This document shows positions 34,500 through 44,389 of a stretch of 64,000 bases of DNA, piece by piece. A model generated the notes under the pieces. That model was not told where the DNA came from. It did no database searches and saw only the letters and a program-made list of their open reading frames with translations. The first letter of the stretch is position 1; the number at the start of each line of letters is the position of its first letter. The DNA is from Cyclobacteriaceae bacterium (lineage in GTDB: Bacteria > Bacteroidota > Bacteroidia > Cytophagales > Cyclobacteriaceae). The DNA is taken from assembly GCA_028281285.1 (NCBI GenBank), contig JANQKF010000015.1:186001-250000 (forward strand), written 5' to 3'. The translations under genes were made by a program, and so were the position numbers.

Positions 34500-35539
34500 A
34501 GAGCCGATACTGAGATTAATGGAATTTTAACTGCAAAATGCTCTTTGCCATGAGTTATGGAAATCTGTTCTCCAGTAAGGTATTCATACCTGTTCTTAAT
34601 GTTCTGCAAACCGGTACCAGTAGACTCTGTTGATGCCATTGGGACAAGATTGTTGGTGAAAATCAGATACTTATCTTCAATACGAATATCTACGTTCAAA
34701 GGATGCTCAACTGATGATTGATTGTGTTTGATGGCATTCTCAAGCAAAATCTGCATGGTAAGTGGCGCTATAAAATATTTTTCCTGACTCGATTCAATTC
34801 TGTTTTTGAGGATGAAGTTGTTTCCGAACCGAATACTCAATAAATGGGCATAAGCATGAAAAACTTTCAGTTCTTCTGTCAATTTGATGATCTCAGATTC
34901 TTTGGTGTCTAGCACAAACCTGTAGACTCTACTTAATTGCTTTAAAAAAGTGGAGGCGCTTTTTTTCCCTTCATCAATCAGAACTGCCAATGTATTGAAG
35001 CAATTGAACAGGAAATGCGGACTGATTTGATTCTTGAGAATCTCATAACGCGCCTCAATGTTTTCCTTCTCTAGTTGCTCTTTTCTTTTCGATTCCGCTT
35101 CCCATTCACCATAATAATAAAGGCTTTCGGTGAGTCCATTGACGAATAGCGGAATGAACAATGCAATGACAATAAAATCAAACAAATATTCCGAAGTCAT
35201 TGGCATATTGAGAATCACATTCCAGAAAAACAGAGAGAATAAATAAGAGGCTATCACCGCATAAACAGAGGTGGCAGTTATCTGAAGCGAAAGTCTGACA
35301 ATAGGTCTGGAGTTTAGAGGGATTAGCCTTTTTAGTTGGGTTACTATGCGATCATGACCTAAAACGACCAATGTCGATAGCAAAAACCCAAAAGATATCT
35401 CCACGAGCGTGAGCCAGTGCCAAAGATCAGATAGTTCAAATTGCCCAAGTATAAAAAACTTAGTTTTATAATAAACCTGAATGCCTATTCCGACAATAAA
35501 AATAGCCACCAGATTAATCCGGTTGCGACTGACTTTCAT
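34496..35539 (-). CDS. LytS-type sensor histidine kinase
   Basis: 347 aa. Four or so N-terminal transmembrane helices (residues 10-165: VAIFIVGIGIQVYY, FLLSTLVVLG, YAVIASYLFSLFF, VIALFIPLFV), a short coiled linker (EAESKRKEQLEKENIEARYE), then the His_kinase block ISPHFLFNCFNTLAVLIDEG and HATPase motifs LLENAIKHN and GTGLQNIKNRYEYL. No separate sensory domain, so the membrane part is the sensor. Overlaps the LytTR gene by ATGA. Confidence 0.93.
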   Translation of the reverse strand: MKVSRNRINLVAIFIVGIGIQVYYKTKFFILGQFELSDLWHWLTLVEISFGFLLSTLVVLGHDRIVTQLKRLIPLNSRPIVRLSLQITATSVYAVIASYLFSLFFWNVILNMPMTSEYLFDFIVIALFIPLFVNGLTESLYYYGEWEAESKRKEQLEKENIEARYEILKNQISPHFLFNCFNTLAVLIDEGKKSASTFLKQLSRVYRFVLDTKESEIIKLTEELKVFHAYAHLLSIRFGNNFILKNRIESSQEKYFIAPLTMQILLENAIKHNQSSVEHPLNVDIRIEDKYLIFTNNLVPMASTESTGTGLQNIKNRYEYLTGEQISITHGKEHFAVKIPLISVSAL

Positions 35540-35571
35540 GACTCATTGTTTTTTCCTCACTTCAAATAGAA

Positions 35572-35602
35572 GGTAACTCCTAATTTAGTTTCAGAAGTTA
35601 CC
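35572..35602 (-). terminator. possible weak terminator after the two-repeat protein
   Basis: GGTAACT and AGTTACC (7 bp) flank a 17-base loop, followed on the minus strand by TTCTATTTG; just downstream of the gene ending at 35621. Confidence 0.35.
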
Positions 35603-35620
35603 CAATAATCCTACACAACC

Positions 35621-36382
35621 TCAGTCCATATTCACAAAAGCTGCTTTTCCCTCGATCCAGATTAGATCTGAAATACTCTTAGCATATAGATCTTCTATTT
35701 CTTTGTGCCTGGGGTCATTCTGCAGTTCCTCCTTCCTTGTTTCCCTGTCATGATAGAGGACACTAACCCTATCGGGCATTTCAATATTGCCAAAGACATC
35801 AACCGGTTTAAATACTCTTTCTGTAAACAGGCCATGCTTTTCATAAAAACTCTTCGACTTTTTCTTATAGCTGTTGTAGGCTCTTGAATTACCATCTTTA
35901 AAGTAGGCAAACTCCAACATGTAAAGACGGTCTGCCACGGCTCCTGACTTTATTTCGCCTTCTGTTGCAAAGCCTCCTATCCCAGCCATATCAATGGATT
36001 CTGTTCTGAGGTGTTTAATCTTTTGAAATTCAGGATCATTTTCAAACTTCTCATAAGCCTCTTTACTATCATAATAGACAATATTGATCATATCGGGCTG
36101 TTTAATACCCGCGTTACCAGCATAGATTGATTTAACGGGAGAAATAATTCTCTCACCATTTCCTCCGTATTTGGCTACTATTGGCCCCATTTTTCCAGCA
36201 TAGTCTTGAAACTTTGCCGGATCTTTCATCCAAATCATCACGACTTGATAATACTGTTTATCCTTGAACTCAGTTGTCGAGTCGCCTTCTGAGATATGAG
36301 CTGCACTCAAGCCAACAACCCCAATAACAAGGGTCAGGGATAACAATAGATTCCTGATAGGTTTTTTCATTTTTTTCTTCAA
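35621..36382 (-). CDS. secreted protein with two dimeric alpha/beta-barrel-like repeats
   Basis: 253 aa, signal peptide (RNLLLSLTLVIGVVGLSAAH). Two related halves: YYQVVMIWMKDPAKFQDYAGKM... with VKSIYAG, DMINIVYYDSKEAYEKFEND; and LYMLEFAYFKDGNSRAYNSYKKK... with DRVSVLYHDRETRKEELQND. Each has the DUF1330/NIPSNAP-like pattern of a ferredoxin-like alpha/beta barrel, so the chain may form an internal dimer. Exported to the periplasm. Ligand or enzymatic role not known. Single gene. Confidence 0.8.
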   Translation of the reverse strand: MKKKMKKPIRNLLLSLTLVIGVVGLSAAHISEGDSTTEFKDKQYYQVVMIWMKDPAKFQDYAGKMGPIVAKYGGNGERIISPVKSIYAGNAGIKQPDMINIVYYDSKEAYEKFENDPEFQKIKHLRTESIDMAGIGGFATEGEIKSGAVADRLYMLEFAYFKDGNSRAYNSYKKKSKSFYEKHGLFTERVFKPVDVFGNIEMPDRVSVLYHDRETRKEELQNDPRHKEIEDLYAKSISDLIWIEGKAAFVNMD

Positions 36383-36498
36383 ACCTAGATCGAAGAACTA
36401 AAGCGCGCAGAAAAACCATTTCAAGAGGGCATAAATGATAGCCAGTCTGTTGAATTATTGAGCTGAATGGGTGGGTTGATTTTTTTGAGTGTATAAAC

Positions 36499-36531
36499 AA
36501 AAAACCCTGACGATAATCGTCAGGGTTTTTT
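36499..36531 (-). terminator. terminator of atpDC
   Basis: A perfect 15-bp stem: AAAAAACCCTGACGA and its complement around loop TAA, with a T-run on either strand (bidirectional). 21 bp after the atpC stop. Confidence 0.9.
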
Positions 36532-36552
36532 AATATCTATTTGATCTATCGG

Positions 36553-36801
36553 TTAGTCTTCGACCACAGACTCCGCCAGTACAATAATGTTGTTGTTCAA
36601 TACTTCAACGACACCCCCATCGATAGTCAGCTCTTCGGTCTTTCCAGATGCTTTGATCGTAACTTTCCCCTTACCCAATGAACTGATCATGGGTGCGTGA
36701 TTGCTCAGTACCTGGAACTCTCCATCACTTCCAGGGAAAGTGACAGACGTCACTTCTCCTTCAAAAACCTTCTTATCTGGTGTTACAATATCCAGTAACA
36801 T
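36553..36801 (-). CDS. atpC: F1-ATPase epsilon subunit
   Basis: 82 aa, the short form without the C-terminal helical hairpin, usual in Bacteroidota. MLLDIVTPDKKVFEGEVTSV and FPGSDGEFQVLSNHAPMISS are diagnostic; ELTIDGGVVEVLNNNI ends the beta-sandwich. Part of the central stalk, coupling rotor to catalytic head. It follows atpD by 8 bp, and the two form a small operon apart from the other atp genes, an arrangement well known in the phylum. Confidence 0.96.
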   Translation of the reverse strand: MLLDIVTPDKKVFEGEVTSVTFPGSDGEFQVLSNHAPMISSLGKGKVTIKASGKTEELTIDGGVVEVLNNNIIVLAESVVED

Positions 36802-36809
36802 AGTATTTC

Positions 36810-38321
<1,512 letters not shown>

Positions 38322-38368
38322 TTATTTTTTGTCTAAATCGGGGAAAATGCGGTTCCTTTTTCTGGCTG

Positions 38369-38399
38369 CAAAGGTAATCCTAATATCGATTAAACCAAA
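38369..38399 (-). promoter_or_regulatory. Bacteroidota-type promoter of atpDC
   Basis: Minus strand: TTTG (38399-38396), 19 bp, TACCTTTG (38376-38369). Full match to the phylum's TTTG / TAnnTTTG consensus; start codon 51 bp downstream. Confidence 0.75.
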
Positions 38400-38437
38400 G
38401 GGTTAGAAAGAAATTAGAGAGGGATAAAATCGTCAAA

Positions 38438-39658
38438 TCAAGTTGTCAAAATTATGCGGAAAGTTGTACCCACATCAGCCTGTGAATTTTTGACAAAAAT
38501 CTTTCCCAAGTGGTAATTTTCAATTATTCTTTGCACCAATGTGAGTCCTAGTCCCCATCCTCTTTTCTTGGTGGTAAATCCCGGCTTGAATACATCTTTG
38601 ATTTTACCTTTGGCGATACCTTTTCCGTTATCCGTAATATCGATGAATGCCGTCTTGTCACTGTTCTTACCAATGACAATATTGATCTTGCCAATTCCAC
38701 TCATCGCATCGATTCCATTCTTGCAAATGTTCTCGACCACCCATTCGAACAGGGGACGATTCATTTTTGCTGTAATTGCCTCTTGCTCTGTCTTTATATT
38801 AAACTCCACTTTGGACGAAACCCGAGGTTTGAGATAATTAATGATATTGGAAACTGCCTCAAACACATTTTCATCACGCAACTGAGTCGTTGAGCCTATA
38901 TTGGAAAATCTTGAAGTAATCATTTCCAACCGTTGAACATCCTTTTGTAGTTCTAAGGTGATGTCATCGCGGCCCTGCATTTCAGGTAAGCCTTTAATAT
39001 ATTCTACCCAAGCCATTAGAGAAGTCAATGGGGTACCTAATTGATGGGCTGTTTCTTTGGCAAGTCCCACCCAGAGTTTGTTCTGTTCCGATGTTCTTGA
39101 ATAACTAAATGCCAGGTAGGCGATTATGCCAAATATTGCAATTACCGATAACTGAATATATGGATAGGCGCTGAGTTGCCTTAACAAAAAAGAATTTCGG
39201 TAATAGATGTATTGTACTGAATAAATCTGATTGGTCAATTCATCGAAGAAAGGCATGCGAATAGGATCATTTTCTGCCTTCATCCTTTCCAATGTCCTGG
39301 CCAATCGCCTCTCCTGTTTTGCAGCACTCCATGTACTATCTACCACGTTTTCATGGAGCACTATATCGTTTGTGGCAGAATCAACGAAGATAATCGGGAG
39401 GTTATATTCTCTATTGATTACGATATCAGATAAAAAATCCAGGACTGATCCATCGGGGGTGCTGCTGGCAAAAACCACAGCTTCTGCCCAAATATCCAAT
39501 TTTATCCGCTCCTGTTCTTTGAGGTTTTTAACCAGTCTTTGAGTATAGATAATTGACCCTACCCCTATCACCGCGGCAACTAACAGGATCATCCACTTCA
39601 CGGTAGATTGATTTTTATAAAAGTCTATGCCTAGCGGCTCCTTAAAGGGATTGCGCAT
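38438..39658 (-). CDS. membrane sensor histidine kinase
   Basis: 406 aa. Two transmembrane helices (MILLVAAVIGVGSIIYTQ near residue 24, IQLSVIAIFGIIAYLAF near 175) enclose a periplasmic sensor domain of about 130 residues. H-box in LAKETAHQLGTPLTSLMAWV, N-box VVENICKNGIDAMSG, G-boxes DITDNGKGI and KRGWGLGLTLVQRIIE. No HAMP domain and no response regulator beside it, so its partner is elsewhere. Divergent from the Crp/Fnr gene; a link to nos regulation is possible but not shown. Confidence 0.93.
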   Translation of the reverse strand: MRNPFKEPLGIDFYKNQSTVKWMILLVAAVIGVGSIIYTQRLVKNLKEQERIKLDIWAEAVVFASSTPDGSVLDFLSDIVINREYNLPIIFVDSATNDIVLHENVVDSTWSAAKQERRLARTLERMKAENDPIRMPFFDELTNQIYSVQYIYYRNSFLLRQLSAYPYIQLSVIAIFGIIAYLAFSYSRTSEQNKLWVGLAKETAHQLGTPLTSLMAWVEYIKGLPEMQGRDDITLELQKDVQRLEMITSRFSNIGSTTQLRDENVFEAVSNIINYLKPRVSSKVEFNIKTEQEAITAKMNRPLFEWVVENICKNGIDAMSGIGKINIVIGKNSDKTAFIDITDNGKGIAKGKIKDVFKPGFTTKKRGWGLGLTLVQRIIENYHLGKIFVKNSQADVGTTFRIILTT

Positions 39659-39789
39659 GGTGGAAATTAATCAAAAACAATTTACATAACGAGCTATCCT
39701 GACACATCGATACCTTATTCATGAATTCTTCCAAGGTTGGTAATTGTCATGGACATGGTTAAATTGTTCATCTACTTGTCAACCCTTTA

Positions 39790-40506
39790 ATGAGCGATAC
39801 AACCCAACTTCCTCTCCAATGTCAGATTTGTCTCTCTGGTCATATGTCACTTCTGGCAGAATTAGAGGATAGTGATCTTAGCACACTATCGTCAAGAAAA
39901 TCACGAATAACCTACAAAAAAGGTCAAGTGGTCCATCATGAGAACACCCCCCCAATGGGACTTTTTTGCATTCATTCCGGCAAAGTAAAAGTATCGAGCA
40001 CCCGGCCGGATAATACAGAAAGGATATTGCATATAGCCAAGGAAGATGAGTTTTTAGGCTATACTTCGCTCATCAGCGATGACGATTACACCACCACTGC
40101 GACTGTCATGGAAGAAGCAACGATCTGCTTTATACCAAAAGAGGATTTCCTGGCCGTATTGGGTCGAAACCCGGTTTTTATGGACAGGATGATCAAACTC
40201 GTATGCAAAGATCTGGGAATAGCCGAATTGAAATTGTCTCACTTTGTAGGTAAATCAGTAAAAGAAAGATTGGCCACCGCTCTTCTAATGCTTAAAGAAA
40301 CCTACGGATTGGATGGTCAGGATAGCCAACAAATCGACATAAATTTGTCTAGAAAGGATATGGCAAGTATTGTTGGGACCAGCACCGAAACTGTTATTAG
40401 GCTATTATCAGAATTTAAATCCTCTGGGCTCATCGACATAGAAGGGAGAAAGGTCCGGGTTTCAGATGCTCCAAACCTTGCCAAGGTAGCACACTTTTAT
40501 TCTTAA
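39790..40506 (+). CDS. Crp/Fnr family transcriptional regulator
   Basis: 238 aa. Cyclic-nucleotide-like domain (YKKGQVVHHENTPPMGLFCI, then HIAKEDEFLGYTSLISDD) and C-terminal winged helix: DINLSRKDMASIVGTSTETV, with recognition helix ETVIRLLSEFKSSGL (E-T-V-x-R). The N-terminus has CQIC but not the four Cys of FNR, so an iron-sulfur cluster is not assured; a haem/NO type like DNR/NnrR is possible. It faces the nos operon convergently, and two Crp/Fnr-type dyads occur upstream of that operon, which makes it the likely regulator. Confidence 0.92.
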   Translation: MSDTTQLPLQCQICLSGHMSLLAELEDSDLSTLSSRKSRITYKKGQVVHHENTPPMGLFCIHSGKVKVSSTRPDNTERILHIAKEDEFLGYTSLISDDDYTTTATVMEEATICFIPKEDFLAVLGRNPVFMDRMIKLVCKDLGIAELKLSHFVGKSVKERLATALLMLKETYGLDGQDSQQIDINLSRKDMASIVGTSTETVIRLLSEFKSSGLIDIEGRKVRVSDAPNLAKVAHFYS

Positions 40507-40530
40507 GCATTATATAGGTTTCAGGTTGAC

Positions 40531-41310
40531 CTAAAAATCTTTTCTGATCGCTTTTCTAAGTAATAGTTTGACCGGGACCACAGTCCAAAGAACTAACATG
40601 CCCAATGAAATGAACACACCGGATCCTTGGAAAAAATTCTGAAACAAAGCTCCTGTATACCCCAAAAGAGCAGAAATATCAAGTTTTAATAGGACGAGAA
40701 TTCGCGATAAATCGATAGGGTTAAACATGGTGGCGGCAAGTGTAAACCTATCCAGTGGATAATCATCGAAGAGGACAAGAGAAATAAGAAATATGCCATC
40801 GTAGATTACGGCCAGGACCAACCACAGCAAGATTGCATAGCCAAAACCCTTCACCTTGTTTTCATTTCGAAGAGAAATGTTTACCGACAGTGCTGTGAAG
40901 ATGAATGTGAGAAAAGTACCTACCAACAAAAGAAACCCGAAGTCCCAAATCTCAGACGATTGGGCAATACCATAAATGAGAAAAGGGATACCCAAACCTA
41001 GCACAAGACTTAAAGATAGGCTTAACGCTATACCTAAATATTGACCCAAAAATATATTTCGCCTCTTGATGGGTTGTGCTAAAAGCAGTTCTGTGAATTC
41101 TCGTGCACTGTAGAAGTACATGATGCCAAAGATGGTTCCAATCATAGGCGTCAATACCACCACAATATTCATCAGTGTGATTACTGTCTTTGACAGGTCA
41201 TTATTGAGGAACAACAGGGAAAAACCTAAAATGAGATAGAAGGCCAGGTATACATAGCTCCATCTACTCCTGACGAGGTCAGCAAAACTATATTTTAGTA
41301 TCTTCCACAT
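40531..41310 (-). CDS. nosY: NosY, ABC permease for nitrous oxide reductase maturation
   Basis: 259 aa, six membrane spans (FYLILGFSLLFL, IVVVLTPMIGTIFGIMYF, LGIALSLSLSLVLGLGIPF, LLLVGTFLTFIFTALSV, ILLWLVLAVIYDGIFLISLV, GMLVLWTVVPVKLLL). The stretch FYSAREFTELLLAQPIKRRN is typical of NosY. With NosF it forms an ABC complex that, with NosD, delivers sulfur and helps build the CuZ centre. Last gene of the nos operon, overlapping nosF by 23 bp. Confidence 0.92.
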   Translation of the reverse strand: MWKILKYSFADLVRSRWSYVYLAFYLILGFSLLFLNNDLSKTVITLMNIVVVLTPMIGTIFGIMYFYSAREFTELLLAQPIKRRNIFLGQYLGIALSLSLSLVLGLGIPFLIYGIAQSSEIWDFGFLLLVGTFLTFIFTALSVNISLRNENKVKGFGYAILLWLVLAVIYDGIFLISLVLFDDYPLDRFTLAATMFNPIDLSRILVLLKLDISALLGYTGALFQNFFQGSGVFISLGMLVLWTVVPVKLLLRKAIRKDF

Positions 41311-42007
41311 CGTTCTTAAAAATTTGCGCTATTGCATGTTCAAGGTCAGGTTGACCCGTTTTTTCCTCCAATTCCTTGACTGTTCCTTGAAAGTATATCT
41401 TGCCTTCCAGCAGAAAAATGATCTGGTCTGCTAACTCCTCTACCAGGTTCATGATATGTGTAGTAATAAGGAGTGTTTTTCCTTTCTCGCGCTCCTCCAC
41501 TATCAATTCCTTAAGAGAAATTAAGGAGACTGGATCGAGGCCTGCCGTAGGTTCGTCCAATATTAGCAACGGACAATCAAACATGAACGTGAGGACTATG
41601 TTCACCTTTTGTTTTGTGCCTCCTGAAAGGCTGCTCAATTTTTTATTTAGTGATGGTCTGAGACCAAAGCGATCCACTAGTTCGGATTCATCTCTTGATG
41701 AGCCACGAATATTTTTGATCATGGCTATCAATTCCCGTACTGAAAGGTTATCAGGAAAACGAGCGATCTGAGGCAGATAGGCAATTTGATCTCGATAAGT
41801 ATATTCACCAAGCACTGGATCCCCTTTTACATAAACCTGACCTTCTTGTGGGATTACCATTCCAAGAATTGTTTTCAAAATAGTTGTCTTTCCGGAGCCA
41901 TTTGGTCCCAGAACCGCTACAACACCCTGGGACCCTATCTCGAAATCCACACCATCAAGCACTTTTAGCTTACCGAATCCCTTATGTAGGTTCTCAATTC
42001 GAATCAT
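41288..42007 (-). CDS. nosF: NosF, ABC ATPase for nitrous oxide reductase maturation
   Basis: 239 aa. Walker A VLGPNGSGKTTILKTIL, Q-loop YLPQIARFP, signature LSSLSGGTKQKVNIVL, Walker B CPLLILDEPTAGLDPV, H-loop ITTHIMNLVEE. Opening IRIENLHKGFGKLKVLDGVD is standard. Drives the NosY permease. It overlaps nosD by 14 bp and nosY by 23 bp. Confidence 0.95.
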   Translation of the reverse strand: MIRIENLHKGFGKLKVLDGVDFEIGSQGVVAVLGPNGSGKTTILKTILGMVIPQEGQVYVKGDPVLGEYTYRDQIAYLPQIARFPDNLSVRELIAMIKNIRGSSRDESELVDRFGLRPSLNKKLSSLSGGTKQKVNIVLTFMFDCPLLILDEPTAGLDPVSLISLKELIVEEREKGKTLLITTHIMNLVEELADQIIFLLEGKIYFQGTVKELEEKTGQPDLEHAIAQIFKNDVEDTKI

Positions 42008-43277
42008 TAGTGATGGATTTCATGGCCGGAGCATTATCGACCAAATTGTCAGGTGTGAATACCGGTGAAACACGTTCGGAAAAATTGATGATATCAACAA
42101 ATAAGCTTCGCAACAATATGATGGTTTCGGGAGTCCGATTAACAACATAAGAAAAAAGTTTAACCGGCCGATAAGGAACATCTCCAATATTATCCTTGTC
42201 AAGATCATAGCCTGAGTAACTACTCCAGTAATTACCCTCAAACTTGTTATCATTCATCTTAGAATTGTACGACACATCAAATGAGTTGCTCACAAAATCG
42301 TTTTGGGAGAAAATATTAGTATAGCATCCACCACTCACTTTGATTGCCCACCCATTTCTCTCGAATCGATTTTTGCGGTAATTGATTCTGGTAGATCCCT
42401 CTAGAAAGATTCCGACTGTATTCTGTTGAAATTTATTTTCCTCAACTTCCGCATCATAGATCTCCTTGAGCAAAAGACCATAGGAGGCAGTTCCCCAGTT
42501 TTGAACAAAATGATTCCTCCTCATTTGAATAAACTTGGAAAACATTACTGCTACCCCAGCCCCATTATCTCTAAATGTATTCTCTATATAATCATCATGG
42601 TTGGAAAACATGAAATGCAGGCCATATCGGATATTGCCGTGGCTATTGTTATTCTGAATCACACTTTCTTCAACAAACTCGAGGTAAATCCCATCTCTCA
42701 ACCCACTAAGTTCATTATTCTTTATCCGCAATTTGGAACAATGCCAGCCATGAATTCCATTACCGGAATCATCCTCCCTGACTCGATCGCTGAGGACTGT
42801 GTTGTTCTCAACCAACCCTTTATGTGATTTCTCCAGAAGAATGCCGAAAAAAGGGTCAATGATCGTGTTGTTGGTAATGACAAAATTGTTGGCTCTTGAA
42901 GAGTATATGGCAGCAAAATCCTTGGTATAACTTCTACCCGCATTTATGAACTTCAGTCCTGAGATGGTCACATTATCAGCAAGTATTTTGAGAATATAGC
43001 CCTCTGACTGCCCATCAAGTATGGCCCCCTGTTCACCTAAGACAGTTATTGGCTTTTTCAATTCCAGGTTTACACAAGCATAGGTACCGGACTTCACCAA
43101 CACGGTATCTCCCGGTTGAGCCAAATCATACGCTTGATTGATTGTTTGTACAGGGCAACCCTCACAAACGAAAATGGTCTTACCCCAACCAGACACAGCA
43201 GTCAAGGATAATACCAATACTATGAACCCTGTCTTACCTAATGAAATCAATGAAAGCCCTTTAACAGTTCTTCCCAA
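41994..43277 (-). CDS. nosD: NosD, periplasmic beta-helix copper/sulfur-site maturation protein
   Basis: 427 aa, with signal sequence (VLVLSLTAVSGWG). The only start before it is TTG (43277), 31 bp inside nosL; a second in-frame TTG lies a few codons on. It starts the mature part as IFVCEGCPVQTINQAYDLAQ and then shows right-handed beta-helix repeats with NNxI/IxNN spacing (FVITNNTIIDPFFGILLEKS, IQNNNSHGNIRYGLHFMFSN). Needed for CuZ assembly with NosFY. Confidence 0.93.
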   Translation of the reverse strand: MGRTVKGLSLISLGKTGFIVLVLSLTAVSGWGKTIFVCEGCPVQTINQAYDLAQPGDTVLVKSGTYACVNLELKKPITVLGEQGAILDGQSEGYILKILADNVTISGLKFINAGRSYTKDFAAIYSSRANNFVITNNTIIDPFFGILLEKSHKGLVENNTVLSDRVREDDSGNGIHGWHCSKLRIKNNELSGLRDGIYLEFVEESVIQNNNSHGNIRYGLHFMFSNHDDYIENTFRDNGAGVAVMFSKFIQMRRNHFVQNWGTASYGLLLKEIYDAEVEENKFQQNTVGIFLEGSTRINYRKNRFERNGWAIKVSGGCYTNIFSQNDFVSNSFDVSYNSKMNDNKFEGNYWSSYSGYDLDKDNIGDVPYRPVKLFSYVVNRTPETIILLRSLFVDIINFSERVSPVFTPDNLVDNAPAMKSITNDSN

Positions 43278-43675
43278 GATAATGAATCACCACCACTCCG
43301 AATACGCTCATTATCTCGTCTTTGTTTATCCTTGAATGAACTCAAAAAAGCCCCCATTGGACTGGGAATAGCCTCACTGATGAGGTAGTGTGCCTGAGTT
43401 GCATCGATGAGTTCACCGGCATCAGCATAGTCTGTAACCAGATATAACTTGATTGGAGGACCCATCCAGGTCTTCGTGTGATTCAACATGCACTCAATTG
43501 CATCGTACTTATAAGCCTTGCCTTTTTCGGTTACCACCTCAGCGGCATGCTTTGAATCCACGATAGTCATTTTGCAAAAACTGCAGGCATCTGCGCCATA
43601 GTTAATTTCCTGGGGTTTGACTTCACAGGAAAAGACCAGGAAGGCAACACTAAGCAACAGCCAAATCTGCCTCAT
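43247..43675 (-). CDS. nosL: NosL, outer-membrane-type copper chaperone lipoprotein
   Basis: 142 aa from ATG 43675, which gives the lipoprotein signal RQIWLLLSVAFLVFSC; the longer frame from 43711 runs through the previous gene and is rejected. The Cu(I) site is in GADACSFCKMTIVD (CxxCxM). Then YDAIECMLNHT and TQAHYLISEAIPSPMG, both typical. NosL hands copper to apo-NosZ. Overlaps the membrane-protein gene by 26 bp and nosD by 31 bp. Confidence 0.93.
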   Translation of the reverse strand: MRQIWLLLSVAFLVFSCEVKPQEINYGADACSFCKMTIVDSKHAAEVVTEKGKAYKYDAIECMLNHTKTWMGPPIKLYLVTDYADAGELIDATQAHYLISEAIPSPMGAFLSSFKDKQRRDNERIRSGGDSLSWEELLKGFH

Positions 43676-44258
43676 GGCTTTCTTCTTTTTTGGCGATGTA
43701 AAATGCAGCAAGCGATAAGCCCATTCCCAAAAACATCAAGTAGGCTCCTCCTCTTGGCATTGAAATAGCCTTGAAGTTTAGGATGACTTTACTACCAATC
43801 AGGGGTGGTTGATAGGCCATGGGCTCTCCATCGGGAGTGGTGAACTTCATGGCTGCATTCTCTTTCAAGTTGTGGCCATAGTCGTATTCCCATAGATAGA
43901 AATCATACATACCCGCGGAGCCCAAAGCAACCATCACAACGAACCACGCTACATACAACCTTCTCTTGCCAATTAAGGCTGCAATCAATCCGAGTGCAAC
44001 CATGGCCAATATTACTTTTGGAAAAATACCGAACTCAGGTATGGTCTCCGGAATATCCTTCATTCCCACATAGTGGTTCATGATATTGATATTCTTGATA
44101 TCGTTGGGATTGGCATCTTCAAACTTGTTGATATGGATATCCATACCAATTGCATCAGGATATTGAGGAGCTTCCAGCGTAATATTCCAAATAGGTAGTA
44201 CAAACAGAGGCAAAAGCAGCAATGCGCTCAACACCATGATTAATCTTGATTTCTTCAT
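43650..44258 (-). CDS. nos-cluster membrane protein (unknown role)
   Basis: 202 aa. About four transmembrane helices: LIMVLSALLLLPLFVLPIW, VILAMVALGLIAALIG, LYVAWFVVMVALGSAGMYDF and GGAYLMFLGMGLSLAAFYIA. A periplasmic loop of about 50 residues after helix 1 (DIHINKFEDANPNDIKNINI), with MNHYVGMKDIPE, is striking: H, M residues suggest copper or haem handling. Such a gene is regularly found between nosZ and nosL in clade II clusters. It may relay electrons or copper; unproven. A 131-bp gap with a hairpin separates it from nosZ. Confidence 0.8.
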   Translation of the reverse strand: MKKSRLIMVLSALLLLPLFVLPIWNITLEAPQYPDAIGMDIHINKFEDANPNDIKNINIMNHYVGMKDIPETIPEFGIFPKVILAMVALGLIAALIGKRRLYVAWFVVMVALGSAGMYDFYLWEYDYGHNLKENAAMKFTTPDGEPMAYQPPLIGSKVILNFKAISMPRGGAYLMFLGMGLSLAAFYIAKKEESHEADLAVA

Positions 44259-44347
44259 TTTTGGGATGTTTTATACCATCATGGGCAATTGATATACCCA
44301 CATTAACATATTGGATGTGTTCTGATTTAGGTCAAGAAATCATAGGC

Positions 44348-44375
44348 GGGTGGCTTGCTAGACCTCAAGCCACCC
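44348..44375. other. strong hairpin between nosZ and the downstream nos genes
   Basis: GGGTGGCTTG and CAAGCCACCC form a perfect 10-bp stem with an 8-base loop, 15 bp after the nosZ stop. No T-tract on either strand, so it is more likely an mRNA-stabilising or processing element than a full terminator. Confidence 0.6.
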
Positions 44376-44389
44376 AACCATTAATCAAC

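Noticed and set aside
39745-39755. TGTCATGGACA dyad upstream of the Crp/Fnr gene as an autoregulatory site
   Set aside because: Spacing and core differ from both dyads before the nos operon; too short to claim.
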